From contig NZ_CP072611.1 of the NCBI RefSeq assembly GCF_017815515.1, positions 3,758,312-3,822,311 of the forward strand: a stretch of DNA of 64,000 nt, in the 5' to 3' direction. A program made the translations under genes and the position numbers. How positions within the stretch are numbered: the stretch's first letter is position 1; every line of letters begins with the position of its first letter. The notes under the pieces are model-generated. The model saw only the letters and a list, made by a program, of their open reading frames with translations, was not told the origin of the DNA and made no database searches. The stretch is from Aureimonas populi. Lineage in GTDB: Bacteria; Pseudomonadota; Alphaproteobacteria; Rhizobiales; Rhizobiaceae. Positions 46,744-61,521 of the stretch are shown in pieces.

Positions 46744-47501
46744 CTAGACTTTGAGGCGGTAGCCGCTGCGGAAGATCCAGACGATCGCGCCGAGGCAGCC
46801 GAGGAGGAAGACCATCGTCATGGCCAGGCTCACCCCCACCCCGACATCGGCCGTCCCGTAGAAGCTCCAGCGAAAGCCGCTGATGAGGTAGACGACCGGG
46901 TTGGCGAGCGAAACGTCCTGCCAGAACTCCGGCAGCATGCGGATGGAGTAGAAGCTGCCCCCCAGGAACGCCAGCGGCGTGACAATGAGCAGCGGCACCA
47001 GTTGCAGCTTCTCGAAGCCGTCCGCCCATATCCCGATGATGAAGCCGAAGAGGCTGAAGGTCAGGGCGGTGAGGATCAGGAAGCCCAGCATCCAGAGGGG
47101 ATGCTCGATTCGGATCGGCACGAAGAGCGTCGCCGTGGCGAGGATGATCAGCCCCAGCACGACGGACTTCGTGGCGGCCGCGCCGACATAGCCCGCCACG
47201 ATCTCGAAGGGCGAGATCGGCGCGGAGAGGATTTCGTAGATCGTGCCGGTGAATTTGGGGAAGTAGATGCCGAAGGAGGCGTTCGCCAGGCTCTGCGTCA
47301 GCAGCGAGAGCATGATCAGCCCCGGCACGATGAAGGCGCCGTAGGGCACGCCGTCCACCTCCGTGATGCGCGAGCCGATCGCCGCGCCGAAAACCACGAA
47401 GTAGAGCGAGGTGGAGATGACCGGCGAGACGATGCTCTGCAGGAGCGTGCGGAAGGTGCGCGCCATCTCGAAATGGTAGATCGCCCAGATGCCGCGCCAG
47501 T

Positions 47502-47505
<4 letters not shown>
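46744..47505 (-). CDS. ABC-2 type transporter permease
   Basis: The 253-residue protein has six hydrophobic segments, starts with [20 protein letters not shown], and carries [40 protein letters not shown] and [16 protein letters not shown], all typical of the ABC-2 family (NodJ/DrrB-like) for drugs or lipids. The GTG start overlaps the ATPase stop through GTGA, so the pair is a two-gene exporter operon. Substrate unknown. Confidence 0.9.
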
Positions 47506-48431
<926 letters not shown>

Positions 48432-48445
48432 TGCGGGAAACGCTT

Positions 48446-48898
48446 TCAGCGCGCGGGGGCCTCGCCGATCAACCTTGCGAGGCGCTGGATGGCAAAGACA
48501 TAGCCCTGCGTGCCGAAGCCGGCAATGACGCCCGCGGCCACGCCCGAGACGTAGGAGTGGTGGCGGAAAGGCTCGCGCCTGTGCACGTTGGAGATATGCA
48601 CCTCGATGATCGGAAAGTCGCAGGCGCTCAGCGCGTCGAGGATCGCGACAGAGGTGTGGGTGAAGGCCGCCGGGTTGATGACGATGCCGGCGGCCACCGT
48701 CCTCGCCTCGTGAATCCAGTCGATGATCTCGTATTCGCGATTGCTCTGGCGAAACTCGATGGACAGGCCCTCCGCCTCGCCCACCTCGCGGCACTGAGCC
48801 TCCACATCCGCCAGCGTCTCCTGGCCGTAGATATGCGGCTGGCGCTGGCCGAGGAGATTGAGGTTCGGCCCGTTCAGGACATGGACGATGCGGCTCAA
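48446..48898 (-). CDS. aroQ: Type II 3-dehydroquinate dehydratase
   Basis: AroQ performs the third step of the shikimate pathway. The 150-residue protein starts [20 protein letters not shown], has the essential Tyr in [43 protein letters not shown] and [20 protein letters not shown]. This is the dodecameric, non-Schiff-base enzyme. It lies 69 nt downstream of gyrB. Confidence 0.97.
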   Translation of the reverse strand: MSRIVHVLNGPNLNLLGQRQPHIYGQETLADVEAQCREVGEAEGLSIEFRQSNREYEIIDWIHEARTVAAGIVINPAAFTHTSVAILDALSACDFPIIEVHISNVHRREPFRHHSYVSGVAAGVIAGFGTQGYVFAIQRLARLIGEAPAR

Positions 48899-48967
48899 AA
48901 TCTTCCCTCGCCTCCTACCGGGCTGAACATCGCTGACGCGCCCTCCCCCAGGGCTTTGCGACAGCCT

Positions 48968-52949
<3,982 letters not shown>

Positions 52950-53001
52950 CGGCCCCGGCTCTTCGCCCCAAATTACGGATGGGGAACGAGAACGAGGGCC
53001 G

Positions 53002-53868
53002 TCACTTTCCGCGCACGACCAGGACGTCGCAGGGCGCGGTGAGGAGCACCCTTTCCGCGACGGACCCCATCAGGCGGGCGAAGAACCCCGTTCGCCCATG
53101 GGTGCCGAGCGCCACGAGATCGGCCTCGTGGTCCGTGGCATAGGAATTGAGGAGCGAGAGGGGCGAGCCGGGCTCGAGCACGAGGCGCACGCGCCCCTCC
53201 TGGTCGCCTGCCGCATCGGCGACGAAACGCCGCGCATCCTCCAGCGCCTTGCGATAGGCCGGGTCCTGCTCGCTTCCGCCGTGCACCGCTATGCCCTCCT
53301 CCTCCGTCTCGTAGGCGTGCAGGACGGCGACTTCGGACTGGGCGCAGAGATCGAGCGTGGCGCGAAGGGCGCGGGCGGAGGTGGGGGACAGGTCGCTGGC
53401 GGCCACGACAGTGCGATAGCCTTCCACCGGCCGGCATTTCACGATCAGCACCGGGGCAAGACCGCTCTTGATCAGCCGCTCCACCGTGGAGCCGAGCACG
53501 ACGCGCCCCTGCCCGGCATCGCGCGCGACACCCGTGACGACCAGGTCGAAATCGCCGTCCGCCGCAAGCCGGGCGATCAGCTCGGGCGCCTTCTCCTCCC
53601 CGATGACGATCTGCGGCTCCACCGGCTGCTCGCCGATCTGGGTGCGGATATCGGCCGCGGCCGCTGCCTTCAGCGCGTCGAGGCGCTTCCAGGCCGGCTT
53701 GCCGCGCCGCCATGACGGGACGTTGACGCTTTCCTCGACGCCCTTCACGTCCTCGATGGCATGGGCGACGGTCAGACGGGTGCCCGTCTCGCGAGCAAGC
53801 CGCGCGGCCCTGTCGAGCGCGCGGTCGCTACGGGCCGTCAGGTCGGTGGCAAGAAGCATGGTGCGCAT
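53002..53868 (-). CDS. Tandem-domain universal stress protein
   Basis: The 288-residue protein carries two UspA domains. Domain 1 starts TMLLATDLTARSDRALDRAA and ends with a GVARDAGQGRVVLGSTVERL nucleotide-loop; domain 2 starts TVVAASDLSPTSARALRATL and has GTHGRTGFFARLMGSVAERV, the G-x2-G-x9-G-S ATP-binding loop. The ATG at 53868 follows AGGAG by 8 nt. Likely cytoplasmic and stress-responsive; no operon partner except the convergent P450 gene 52 bp away. Confidence 0.9.
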   Translation of the reverse strand: MRTMLLATDLTARSDRALDRAARLARETGTRLTVAHAIEDVKGVEESVNVPSWRRGKPAWKRLDALKAAAAADIRTQIGEQPVEPQIVIGEEKAPELIARLAADGDFDLVVTGVARDAGQGRVVLGSTVERLIKSGLAPVLIVKCRPVEGYRTVVAASDLSPTSARALRATLDLCAQSEVAVLHAYETEEEGIAVHGGSEQDPAYRKALEDARRFVADAAGDQEGRVRLVLEPGSPLSLLNSYATDHEADLVALGTHGRTGFFARLMGSVAERVLLTAPCDVLVVRGK

Positions 53869-53929
53869 CTTCTGGTCTCCTCTCTGGTTCATGGGTCCGG
53901 CATCTCGTGGCGCGCCGCCATGATCTCGG

Positions 53930-54901
53930 TCAAGTTTCAGCGGCCACGGAAGCGTCGGGTGCTGCGCCCCCGGGCGTGGCCGGTGTGGTGGTCGTGCCCT
54001 GCTTGGGCGCCTCGGCGCGGTGGTTAACGAGCTGCGCATGGGCTTTCGGCGCCTCTGCCCTGTCCATGAAGCGCGACGGGTCGGCGTCGGCCGGCAGGAG
54101 GCGCTTGATCTGCAAAGGCTCGCCCTCCGGCCCGAAGCGGTCGGAAAACCGCTTTCGGATGTCCTCGGCCATGCGGTGCTGGGCGTTGGAGATGGTTCCC
54201 TCCTCCACCTGTGCGCGCAGGACCAGCGTCTGCGTATCGGCCGCCAGCTCGTCGAGGAAGACCTCGCGGTTGCGGGTGAGCCGGCCCTGCTTCATCAGGA
54301 TGTCGCGAGCCTCGTCATAGGGCGTCTCGCGCTTCAATACGATGGTCCAGGCCAGCGTGCGGGCGGCCGCGCGCGAATGGTTGCGCAACCACACGTTCCA
54401 CAAAGTGGAGTTGGGCGCGAAGACGAAGAGGCCGTCGAAGGTCTCCAGATGCGAGACGAACAGGCCGATCTCGCGCACCGTGCCGGAAAAGGCCCCTGTC
54501 TCGATATAGTCGCCCACGCGAAACGGCCGGAGCCACAGAAGCATGATGCCGGCGGCGATATTGGTGAGCGTGCCTTGCAGCGCAAGGCCGATGGCAAGGC
54601 CCGCCGCGCCCAGGATCGCCAGCAGCGAGGTCATCTGCACGCCGACCTGCCCCAGCGCGATGACGAGCGTCATGATGACGACGAGATATTTGACGATGGC
54701 CACGATCGGCGCGCGAACGGTGGGGTCGAGCCGAACCGAGCGGCCGAGCGCGTTGCCCACCCCGCGCGAGAGCCAGCCGGCCAGGAAAAGGCCGATGATG
54801 AGGATGACGAGCGCCGAGATCAGGCTGGGCAGGAAAGCAATCAGCGCCTCCGTGAAGCGGCCGGCGGCCACGCGCGTTTCCTCCAGCGTCTCCATGTCCA
54901 T
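53930..54901 (-). CDS. MscS-type small-conductance mechanosensitive channel
   Basis: The 323-residue protein has three N-terminal membrane helices, the pore-lining TM3 (SLLAILGAAGLAIGLALQGT followed by LTNIAAGIMLLWLRPFRVGD), then a beta domain with GDYIETGAFSGTVREIGLFV and FVFAPNSTLWN, and an alpha/beta cytoplasmic vestibule. It would release solutes on hypo-osmotic shock. The C-terminal ~35 residues are Thr/Pro/Ala rich and not part of the core. It lies downstream of cysK, with a terminator between. Confidence 0.92.
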   Translation of the reverse strand: MDMETLEETRVAAGRFTEALIAFLPSLISALVILIIGLFLAGWLSRGVGNALGRSVRLDPTVRAPIVAIVKYLVVIMTLVIALGQVGVQMTSLLAILGAAGLAIGLALQGTLTNIAAGIMLLWLRPFRVGDYIETGAFSGTVREIGLFVSHLETFDGLFVFAPNSTLWNVWLRNHSRAAARTLAWTIVLKRETPYDEARDILMKQGRLTRNREVFLDELAADTQTLVLRAQVEEGTISNAQHRMAEDIRKRFSDRFGPEGEPLQIKRLLPADADPSRFMDRAEAPKAHAQLVNHRAEAPKQGTTTTPATPGGAAPDASVAAET

Positions 54902-54955
54902 GCGTTCGGGTCCTCGTCGTCCTTGAGCCTGCCCTTTAAGGATGGTCGTTCGATG

Positions 54956-54983
54956 AAAAAGAAAAGGGCCGCTTGCGCGGCCC
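54956..54983 (-). terminator. Rho-independent terminator after cysK
   Basis: GGGCCGC (54966-54972) and GCGGCCC (54977-54983) form a stem with a 4-nt loop. On the minus strand it is followed by TTTTCTTTTT (54956-54965 on the plus strand, A-rich). It lies 28 bp after the cysK stop. Confidence 0.85.
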
Positions 54984-55011
54984 CTGTGGATGACCCGGCC
55001 TCGGGGCGCGG

Positions 55012-56016
55012 TCAGGCCTTCGGCGCCTCGTCCTCCAGCAGCCCCTCGAACAGCGCGGTCGAAAGATAGCGCTCGGCGAAGGAGGGGATGATGACGACGA
55101 GGTTCTTGCCCTCGTTTTCGGGCCGCGAGCCCACCGCGATCGCCGCCGTCAGCGCGGCGCCCGACGAGATGCCCACCGGCACCCCCTCCAGCCGCGCCAC
55201 GAGCCGGGCGTTCTCGAAGCTCTCCTCGTTGGAGACCTGCACCACCTCGTCGTAGATGCCCGTATCGAGGACGGCGGGCGCGAAGCCCGCCCCGATGCCC
55301 TGGATCTTGTGCGGCCCCGGCGCGCCGCCGGACAGGACATGCGAGGCTTCCGGCTCCACCGCCACGATATGGATGTCCGGGTTGCGGCTCTTCAGCACCT
55401 GGCCCGCGCCGGTGATGGTGCCGCCGGTGCCGATGCCGGAGACGAAGATGTCCACCTTGCCGCCGGTGTCGTTCCAGATTTCCTCGGCCGTCGTCACGCG
55501 GTGGATCTGCGGGTTCGCCGGGTTCTCGAACTGCTGCGGGATGACCGCGTTCGGAATGTCGGCCTTCAGCTCCTCCGCCTTGGCGATGGCGCCCTTCATG
55601 CCCTTCGGCCCTTCGGTCAGAACCAGCTCCGCGCCCAGGAGTCGCAGCATCTTGCGCCGCTCGATCGACATGGTCTCGGGCATGGTCAGGATCAGGTGAT
55701 AGCCCTTGGCCGCGGCGGCGAAGGCCAGCGCGATGCCGGTATTGCCCGAGGTCGGCTCGATCAGCGTGGTCTTGCCGGGCTCGATCGTACCGTCCGCCTC
55801 CAGCTTCTCCAGCATGGCCACGCCGATGCGGTCCTTGACCGATGCGATGGGGTTGAAGAACTCGAGCTTGGCCAGAAGGTTCGCCTTCACGCCCTTCTCG
55901 CGCGCCAGCTTGTCGAGGCGCACCAGCGGCGTGTCGCCGATCGTGTCGAGGATCGAATCGTAGATGCGCCCTCGCCCTTTGGTGCGCGGGGTCTGGTCGT
56001 TCGATTTGATGTCCAT
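55012..56016 (-). CDS. cysK: Cysteine synthase (O-acetylserine sulfhydrylase)
   Basis: The PLP enzyme makes cysteine from O-acetylserine and sulfide. The 334-residue product has [11 protein letters not shown], the PLP-lysine motif [35 protein letters not shown], and the phosphate loop [17 protein letters not shown]. The ATG at 56016 follows AAGGAGG, a perfect Shine-Dalgarno. The last residues ([12 protein letters not shown]) are slightly extended. The upstream 322-bp gap to the diguanylate cyclase gene may hold its promoter. Confidence 0.95.
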   Translation of the reverse strand: MDIKSNDQTPRTKGRGRIYDSILDTIGDTPLVRLDKLAREKGVKANLLAKLEFFNPIASVKDRIGVAMLEKLEADGTIEPGKTTLIEPTSGNTGIALAFAAAAKGYHLILTMPETMSIERRKMLRLLGAELVLTEGPKGMKGAIAKAEELKADIPNAVIPQQFENPANPQIHRVTTAEEIWNDTGGKVDIFVSGIGTGGTITGAGQVLKSRNPDIHIVAVEPEASHVLSGGAPGPHKIQGIGAGFAPAVLDTGIYDEVVQVSNEESFENARLVARLEGVPVGISSGAALTAAIAVGSRPENEGKNLVVIIPSFAERYLSTALFEGLLEDEAPKA

Positions 56017-56338
56017 CTCGTCCTCCTTGCAAAGCGGCCAACCGGCGGCTTGGCCGCCGATCCGCGAATCCTTCCCACAATGTAGGGTCTGCGCACCCTC
56101 TTGCCGAGGCAACCGAGCCCCGCCCCGGCGGCGAACGGGGAACAGGCTGCCGAAAGATGCCCGAATCGGGAAACACGAATTCGGGAAGACCTTAGAGACC
56201 GTTTGAGACTTCGTCTCTTACGGCCTCGCGCGTCTTCACGACAATGCGAAGGGCCGTCGAAAGGGTCGGTTAACGGGCGGCGGGCTTTGCTGGCGGAACG
56301 CGCCGAATCGCGACCCGCGCGCATCCGAAGGCAAGGCC
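56017..56338. other. 322-bp divergent intergenic region with repeats
   Basis: No gene is visible. Between 56160 and 56187 there is a near-direct repeat, CGAATCGGGAA and CGAATTCGGGAA, beginning with the inverted repeat CCCGAATCGGG (56160-56170) and an 8-bp palindrome CGAATTCG (56176-56183). At 56205-56217 GAGACTTCGTCTC forms a 5-bp stem with a 3-nt loop. These could be operators for cysK or for the diguanylate cyclase gene, or an mRNA hairpin. Confidence 0.5.
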
Positions 56339-57160
56339 ATGGAACACCCGCTGCGCACCCTCGCCCATCTCTGCCTGGAGATCGCGGGACTGGCCGTCCT
56401 CGCCAGCCTCGCCACGCTCGTGGCGGCGTTCCACGTCTTCAACGGCTTCACCTCGATCGACGCGCAGACGGCCATCCTCTTCTGCGTGGGCGCCGTCTTC
56501 CTCTCGCTCGTCGCCCTCGTCGCCTATGCCGCCATCCGCATCGCACGGCTGAAGGCCGAGAACCGGCTCCTGCAAAGGGCCGCCACGCGCGACGGGCTGA
56601 CCCGCCTTCTCAACCGCGCGGCCTTCCAGGGCCGGGCGCGCGACATGATCGCCGCCATCGGGCGGCGAAGCAGCGACGCACAGGCCCTGACGCTCCTGAT
56701 CGTGGACGCCGATCACTTCAAGCGCATCAACGACCGGCTCGGCCATGGCGTGGGCGACAAGGCGCTTCTGACCATCGCCACGACGCTCGCCGGCTCGCTG
56801 CGGCGGGACGACCTCGTGGGCCGCATCGGGGGCGAGGAATTCGCCGTCCTCCTGAAGGGCGCAGGCCCCGAGGAAGCGAAGATCGTTGCAGAACGGCTGC
56901 GCTCGACGGTTCATCGCCTCGCCGTCGGTCCCCGCGAAGCGCCCGCGCGGCTCTCGATCAGCATCGGCGGCGTCTCCTTCGACCGGCCGGTGCCGTTCGA
57001 CATGGCCTATCGCCAGGCCGACGCGCTTCTCTACAAGGCCAAGCGCGGCGGGCGGAACCGATTCGAGATCGCCCCGTTCGCACTCCCCGCCCCGGCGCGC
57101 ACGCGCCGCCGGCTCACCGGCACGGTGAATGCGCAGGCGATGCCGAAGGCGAGGATCTAA
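56339..57160 (+). CDS. Membrane-bound diguanylate cyclase (GGDEF)
   Basis: The enzyme would make cyclic di-GMP from two GTP. The 273-residue protein has two membrane helices (about residues 12-34 and 45-66), a short coiled coil, then a GGDEF domain: [40 protein letters not shown] and the active site [14 protein letters not shown]. An intact allosteric I-site RxxD (RRDD) lies five residues upstream of GGEEF, so product inhibition is expected. There is no recognisable sensory domain beyond the membrane region. Its TAA overlaps the dut stop in CTAA. Confidence 0.92.
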   Translation: MEHPLRTLAHLCLEIAGLAVLASLATLVAAFHVFNGFTSIDAQTAILFCVGAVFLSLVALVAYAAIRIARLKAENRLLQRAATRDGLTRLLNRAAFQGRARDMIAAIGRRSSDAQALTLLIVDADHFKRINDRLGHGVGDKALLTIATTLAGSLRRDDLVGRIGGEEFAVLLKGAGPEEAKIVAERLRSTVHRLAVGPREAPARLSISIGGVSFDRPVPFDMAYRQADALLYKAKRGGRNRFEIAPFALPAPARTRRRLTGTVNAQAMPKARI

Positions 57161-57603
57161 CGCCCGGTCGAGCCGAAGCCCCCCGCGCCGCGTTCCGACG
57201 CGCTCACCGCCTCGGCCTCCTCGAACACGGCACGCACCACCGGGGCGATGACGATCTGCGCGATGCGCTCCCCGCGCGATACGGTGAACGGATCGGCACT
57301 GAGATTGACGAGGATCACCTTAACCTCGCCGCGATAATCGCTGTCCACCGTGCCCGGCGTATTCAGGAGACTCACGCCGTGCCTGGCCGCGAGCCCGGAC
57401 CGCGGGCGCACCTGCACCTCGAACCCTTCCGGAATGTCGAAGACGAGGCCGGTGGGCACCAGCGCCCGCGCCAGCGGCGCCAGCACCAGCGGCTCCTCCA
57501 CCGCCGCGCGGATATCCGCTCCCGCCGCGCCCGCCGTCTGGTAGGCCGGCAGCGGCAGGTCCGCCCCGTGGGGCAGGCGCATGATGCGGATCGTCGGGCT
57601 CAT
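57157..57603 (-). CDS. dut: Deoxyuridine 5'-triphosphate nucleotidohydrolase
   Basis: dUTPase keeps uracil out of DNA and supplies dUMP. The 148-residue product has the five trimer motifs: [13 protein letters not shown] (1), [11 protein letters not shown] (2), [18 protein letters not shown] (3), [12 protein letters not shown] (4) and [10 protein letters not shown] (5). The ATG overlaps the coaBC stop by 4 nt. This coaBC-dut pair is standard in Hyphomicrobiales. Confidence 0.97.
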   Translation of the reverse strand: MSPTIRIMRLPHGADLPLPAYQTAGAAGADIRAAVEEPLVLAPLARALVPTGLVFDIPEGFEVQVRPRSGLAARHGVSLLNTPGTVDSDYRGEVKVILVNLSADPFTVSRGERIAQIVIAPVVRAVFEEAEAVSASERGAGGFGSTGR

Positions 57604-58808
57604 GCACTGTCCTTTGCGAACCAGTCGGCGATGCGCCGCGCCAGCCGCTCGGCGACGGCGGTCTTGGAAAGCGTCGGCCATTCCTCGATGCCCTGGCGGG
57701 TGACGAGGCGCACGGTGTTCTCCTCCCCGCCCATCACCGAGCCCGACACGTCGTTGGCCACGATCATGTCGGCCCCCTTGCGGTCGAGCTTGGAAAGCGC
57801 GTTGGCCAGGAGATCGTTGGTCTCGGCCGCGAAACCAATCACCAGGCGCGGCCGCTCGCGCCCCTTGCCTACATGGGCCAGGATGTCGGGGTTCAGCGCG
57901 AGCGGCAGCGGCGGGGGCTCCGATCCGTCCTTCTTCATCTTCACCGGGTTTTCCTCGGCCGCGCGCCAGTCCGCCACGGCGGCCACGAACACGCCCGCAT
58001 CGGCCGGCAGCGCCCTCTCCACCGCCGCCAGCATCTGGCGCGCCGTCTCGACCCGGATCGTCGTCACGCCCGCCGGGTCCGGGATCGCGACGGGCCCCGA
58101 AACCAGCGTCACCTCGGCGCCCAGCCGCGCCAGCGCCTGCGCCACCGCGTGGCCCTGGCGGCCGGAGGAGCGGTTGGCGATGTAGCGCACCGGATCGATG
58201 GGCTCGTGCGTGGGGCCGGAGGTGACGAGGATACGCCGGCCGGACAAGGGCCCGGCGGGCGGCGCCAGACGCTCCAGCGCGGCCGCCACGATCTCCAGCG
58301 GCTCGGCCATGCGGCCCGTCCCCGCCTCACCGCTCTCTGCCATCTCTCCCGTTCCGGGGCCGACGAAGGAGACGCCGTCGCTCTTTAACCTGTCGAGATT
58401 GCGGCGTGTGGCGGGGTGGTCCCACATGGCCGGGTTCATGGCCGGCGCCAGCAGGATCGGCGCGCGGGTGGCCAGAAGCACCGCCCCGGCGAGATCGTCC
58501 GCCCGGCCGGCCGCCATCGCCGCCATCCGATCCGCGCTTGCCGGCGCCACGATCACGAGGTCGCACTCGCGCGCCAGCCGGATATGGCCGACATCCTGCT
58601 CGTCCTCGCGCTCGAACAGCCCGCTATAGACCCGGGAGGCGGCCAGCGCCCCGACCGACAGCGGCGTGACGAATTCTGCCGCCGCCTTCGTCATCACCGG
58701 CACCACGCTCGCCCCCCGTTCCCGCAGGCGGCGGATCAGGTCGAGGCACTTGTAGGCCGCGATGCCGCCGCCGATGACGAGGAGGATGCGCTGGGAGGAA
58801 AGGGTCAT
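57600..58808 (-). CDS. coaBC: Bifunctional phosphopantothenoylcysteine decarboxylase/phosphopantothenate--cysteine ligase
   Basis: CoaBC carries out two steps of coenzyme A synthesis. The 402-residue protein has a flavin-binding CoaC half ([40 protein letters not shown]) and a CoaB half ([20 protein letters not shown] with [27 protein letters not shown] and [18 protein letters not shown]). The ATG start at 58808 overlaps an upstream small frame by 4 nt. Complete. Confidence 0.96.
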   Translation of the reverse strand: MTLSSQRILLVIGGGIAAYKCLDLIRRLRERGASVVPVMTKAAAEFVTPLSVGALAASRVYSGLFEREDEQDVGHIRLARECDLVIVAPASADRMAAMAAGRADDLAGAVLLATRAPILLAPAMNPAMWDHPATRRNLDRLKSDGVSFVGPGTGEMAESGEAGTGRMAEPLEIVAAALERLAPPAGPLSGRRILVTSGPTHEPIDPVRYIANRSSGRQGHAVAQALARLGAEVTLVSGPVAIPDPAGVTTIRVETARQMLAAVERALPADAGVFVAAVADWRAAEENPVKMKKDGSEPPPLPLALNPDILAHVGKGRERPRLVIGFAAETNDLLANALSKLDRKGADMIVANDVSGSVMGGEENTVRLVTRQGIEEWPTLSKTAVAERLARRIADWFAKDSA

Positions 58809-59011
58809 GGGTGCAGCACCGCCGGACGGACGTCCGTGTGAATGAGGTCGCCGCCCTTGAACAAAAGCGGCGCGTCGAAGGCTTTGGGCGGGGCACGGGC
58901 GAAGCGATCCCCGAGGTCGAACTGCGCGGCGCGGCCCGATCCAGGCCCATGGGCCGCCGCTCCCCGACGCGAGGACGCAGGATGGGACGGGCATGGCCGC
59001 AATGCAATCAT
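58805..59011 (-). CDS. Possible small protein between ubiB and coaBC
   Basis: A 68-residue frame ([19 protein letters not shown]... ending [14 protein letters not shown]) occupies the gap between ubiB and coaBC. Its stop overlaps the coaBC ATG in ATGA, the coupling pattern used throughout this window, and a purine-rich GGGGGTGA precedes the ATG. No family is recognised and the composition is unremarkable, so it may be chance. Confidence 0.35.
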   Translation of the reverse strand: MIALRPCPSHPASSRRGAAAHGPGSGRAAQFDLGDRFARAPPKAFDAPLLFKGGDLIHTDVRPAVLHP

Positions 59012-59013
59012 GC

Positions 59014-60603
59014 TCACCCCCCGAATGTGAGCTGCCATGCGATGACGACCAGCGCGACCGCCGTCACGATCTGGGCGAGATGCCCGACGGCGATGGCGAA
59101 CCTGGAATCCTTGGCCAGTTGCAGGATGTCGTCGTCGTTAATGTGGATGCCGTTCTCCACGAGGTCCGGCAGGTTGCGCGAGAGCACGTCCACGCCGTTG
59201 GCCAGCTCCGGCAGGCGGTGGGCCAGGCGAATGAAGGCGTCCAGCCCCTCGCGGGCGTCGCGCAGCTTGCCCTTGGCCCCCAGTTCGTCGCGGATGTAGT
59301 CCGCCACCACCGGCTCGGCCGCCGACCACATGTTGAAGCGCGGATCGTAGGTGCGCGCCACGCCCTCCACCACCACCATGGTCTTCTGCAGAAGGATCAG
59401 CTCGGGGCGCGTGCGCATCTCGAACAGCTCCGTCACCTCGAAGAGAAGGGTGAGGAGATGGGCCATGGAGATCGTCTCGGCCGACTGCCCGTGGATCGGC
59501 TCGCCGATGGCCCGCAGCGCCTGCGCGAAGGACAGGACGTCCTGGCTGCGCGGCACGTAGCCGGCCTCGAAATGCACCTCTGCCACCCGCCGGTAGTCCC
59601 GCCGGATGAAGCCGTAGAGAATTTCCGCCAGGAAGCGGCGCGACTGGGCGGGCAGGCGCCCCACGATGCCCAGATCCACCGCCACGATGGTGCCGTCCGG
59701 CGCCACGAAGAGGTTTCCCGGATGCATGTCGGCATGGAAGAAGCCGTCGCGCATGGAATGGCGCAGGAAGGACTGGATCAGCGAGACGCCGAGGGCGGGC
59801 ATGTCGTGCCCCGCCGCCCGCACCGCCTCCACGTCGTTCATCTTGATGCCGTCGATCCACTCCATGGTCAGGACGTCGCGGCCGGTCCTCTCCCAGTCGA
59901 TGGAGGGCACCCGGAAGCCCGGATCGCCCGCCACGTTCTCGGCCATCTCCGAGGAGGCCGCCGCCTCCAGCCTGAGGTCCATCTCGATGCGGGTGGACTG
60001 GGCCAGCGTTTCCACCACCGCCACGGGCCGCAGACGGCGGGAGGAGCGCACGGTCAATTCCAGCGTGCGCGCGATGAAGGAGAAGGCGTCGATCTCGCGC
60101 ATGAAGCGCTCGCGCACGCCGGGCCGGATCACCTTGACCGCGACGGTCTTCTCGCCCCCCTCGGGCGTGACGATCCGCGCGCGGTGCACCTGCGCGATGG
60201 ACGCCCCGCCGATGACCTCGCCGAACTCGACATAGAGGTCGGTGATGGAGCGCCCGAGCGAGGCCTCGATGGCCGCCACGGCCTGGCTGGCGGGAAAGGG
60301 CGGCACCTTGTCCTGGAGCTGGCCGAGCTCCAGCGCGATGGTCGAGCCGACGATGTCCGGGCGCGTGGCCAGGAACTGGCCGAGCTTGACATAGGAGGGG
60401 CCGAGGCGATGCAGGGCCGCCGAGAGCCGGTCCGAGCGCGCCTGCCGCCGTGCCGAGCGGCTGGCGATCATCCCGGCGATGCGGTGGGCAAGGCGCGGGC
60501 CCGGCGGCAACCCCTCGGCCGGCAGGGCCGAGAAGACGCCCTCGCGAGCGAGGACGTAGACCGCCCTGACGAGGGCGAGCGTGCCGGTGATCGGGTTCGC
60601 CAA
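59014..60603 (-). CDS. ubiB: Ubiquinone biosynthesis protein UbiB (atypical kinase/ADCK)
   Basis: UbiB is a membrane-associated atypical kinase-like ATPase needed for ubiquinone synthesis. The 529-residue protein has the ADCK signatures: KLGQFLATRPDIVGSTIALE, QDKVPPFPAS, GGASIAQVHRA, VAVKVIRPGVRERF, the MRDGFFHADMHPGNLFVAPD catalytic loop and VDLGIVGRLP. Two membrane helices end the protein (RFAIAVGHLAQIVTAVALVV). ubiE precedes it by 3 nt on the same strand, so the two are co-transcribed. Confidence 0.96.
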   Translation of the reverse strand: MANPITGTLALVRAVYVLAREGVFSALPAEGLPPGPRLAHRIAGMIASRSARRQARSDRLSAALHRLGPSYVKLGQFLATRPDIVGSTIALELGQLQDKVPPFPASQAVAAIEASLGRSITDLYVEFGEVIGGASIAQVHRARIVTPEGGEKTVAVKVIRPGVRERFMREIDAFSFIARTLELTVRSSRRLRPVAVVETLAQSTRIEMDLRLEAAASSEMAENVAGDPGFRVPSIDWERTGRDVLTMEWIDGIKMNDVEAVRAAGHDMPALGVSLIQSFLRHSMRDGFFHADMHPGNLFVAPDGTIVAVDLGIVGRLPAQSRRFLAEILYGFIRRDYRRVAEVHFEAGYVPRSQDVLSFAQALRAIGEPIHGQSAETISMAHLLTLLFEVTELFEMRTRPELILLQKTMVVVEGVARTYDPRFNMWSAAEPVVADYIRDELGAKGKLRDAREGLDAFIRLAHRLPELANGVDVLSRNLPDLVENGIHINDDDILQLAKDSRFAIAVGHLAQIVTAVALVVIAWQLTFGG

Positions 60604-60606
60604 GCC

Positions 60607-61401
60607 TTAGAACTTCCAGCCGGAGTGAATGGCGGCGATGCCGCCGGAGAGATTGCGGTGGGTGACGCGCTCGAAGCCGGCCTTGCGGATCGCGGCCTCG
60701 AAATTCGCCTGGTTGGGGAAGCGGCGGATCGACTCCACCAGATATTCGTAGGACGCCCGGTCGCCCGCCACCTTTTCCCCGATCGCCGGGATCGCCTTGA
60801 AGGACCATTCCTCGTAAATCCGGTCGAGGAACGGCATGTCGACCTCGGAGAACTCGAGGCACAGGAACCGGCCGCCGGGCTTCAGCACGCGATAGGCCTC
60901 GTCCAGCGCCTTGTCGATGCGCGGCACGTTCCGGATGCCGAAGGCGATCGTATAGGCGTCGAAGGAGGCGTCCGGCAGGCTCAGCGACTCCGCGTTGCCC
61001 TCCACGAAGGTCAGGTTCGCGTCCAGCTTCTTCTTGGCCGCGCGCTCCGCGCCCACGGCCAGCATGGAGCCGTTGATGTCCAGGACCGTGCCGGTCGCCT
61101 GGCGCCCGGACGCCTCCACGATGCGAAAGGCGACGTCGCCCGTGCCGCCCGCCACGTCCACGAACCGCCAGCCCGGCCGGCGCGAGGGCGCGAGCCAGGC
61201 GACCATGGCGTTCTTCCACAGGCGGTGCATGCCGCCCGACATGAGGTCGTTCATCAGATCGTAGCGGCCGGCGACGCGGTGGAACACCTCGTCGACCCTC
61301 GCCTGCTTCTCCTCGCGGCCCGAGACGGTGGAAAAGCCGTAGGCCGTTTCCATTCCTTCCGCGGCGCTCACGCGTTCACGAGCCATCCTGATCTTCTCCA
61401 T
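60607..61401 (-). CDS. ubiE: Ubiquinone/menaquinone C-methyltransferase
   Basis: UbiE methylates the quinone ring at C2 using S-adenosylmethionine. The 264-residue product (an ATG at residue 6 is an alternative) has [20 protein letters not shown], the [19 protein letters not shown] opening, [15 protein letters not shown] (SAM motif I), [34 protein letters not shown] and LCLEFSE. It heads the ubiE-ubiB pair and is divergent from mutM (120-bp gap). Gene order mutM/ubiE/ubiB/coaBC/dut is typical near dnaA in rhizobia. Confidence 0.97.
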   Translation of the reverse strand: MEKIRMARERVSAAEGMETAYGFSTVSGREEKQARVDEVFHRVAGRYDLMNDLMSGGMHRLWKNAMVAWLAPSRRPGWRFVDVAGGTGDVAFRIVEASGRQATGTVLDINGSMLAVGAERAAKKKLDANLTFVEGNAESLSLPDASFDAYTIAFGIRNVPRIDKALDEAYRVLKPGGRFLCLEFSEVDMPFLDRIYEEWSFKAIPAIGEKVAGDRASYEYLVESIRRFPNQANFEAAIRKAGFERVTHRNLSGGIAAIHSGWKF

Positions 61402-61521
61402 TTGGGCAACGCCGGCCGCAAGGGTGAAACGGCTTGACGAAGGGGCCTTGGGGCGGTCCTTAGCCGAGGCTTGGCGTGCGCGCCATCCAGAGCACCCCCG
61501 TCAGCCGGGATTTATGGACCC

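Noticed and set aside
48899..48967. Terminator between gyrB and aroQ
   Set aside because: GCCCT/AGGGC can pair, but no T tract follows on either strand; the genes are probably co-transcribed.
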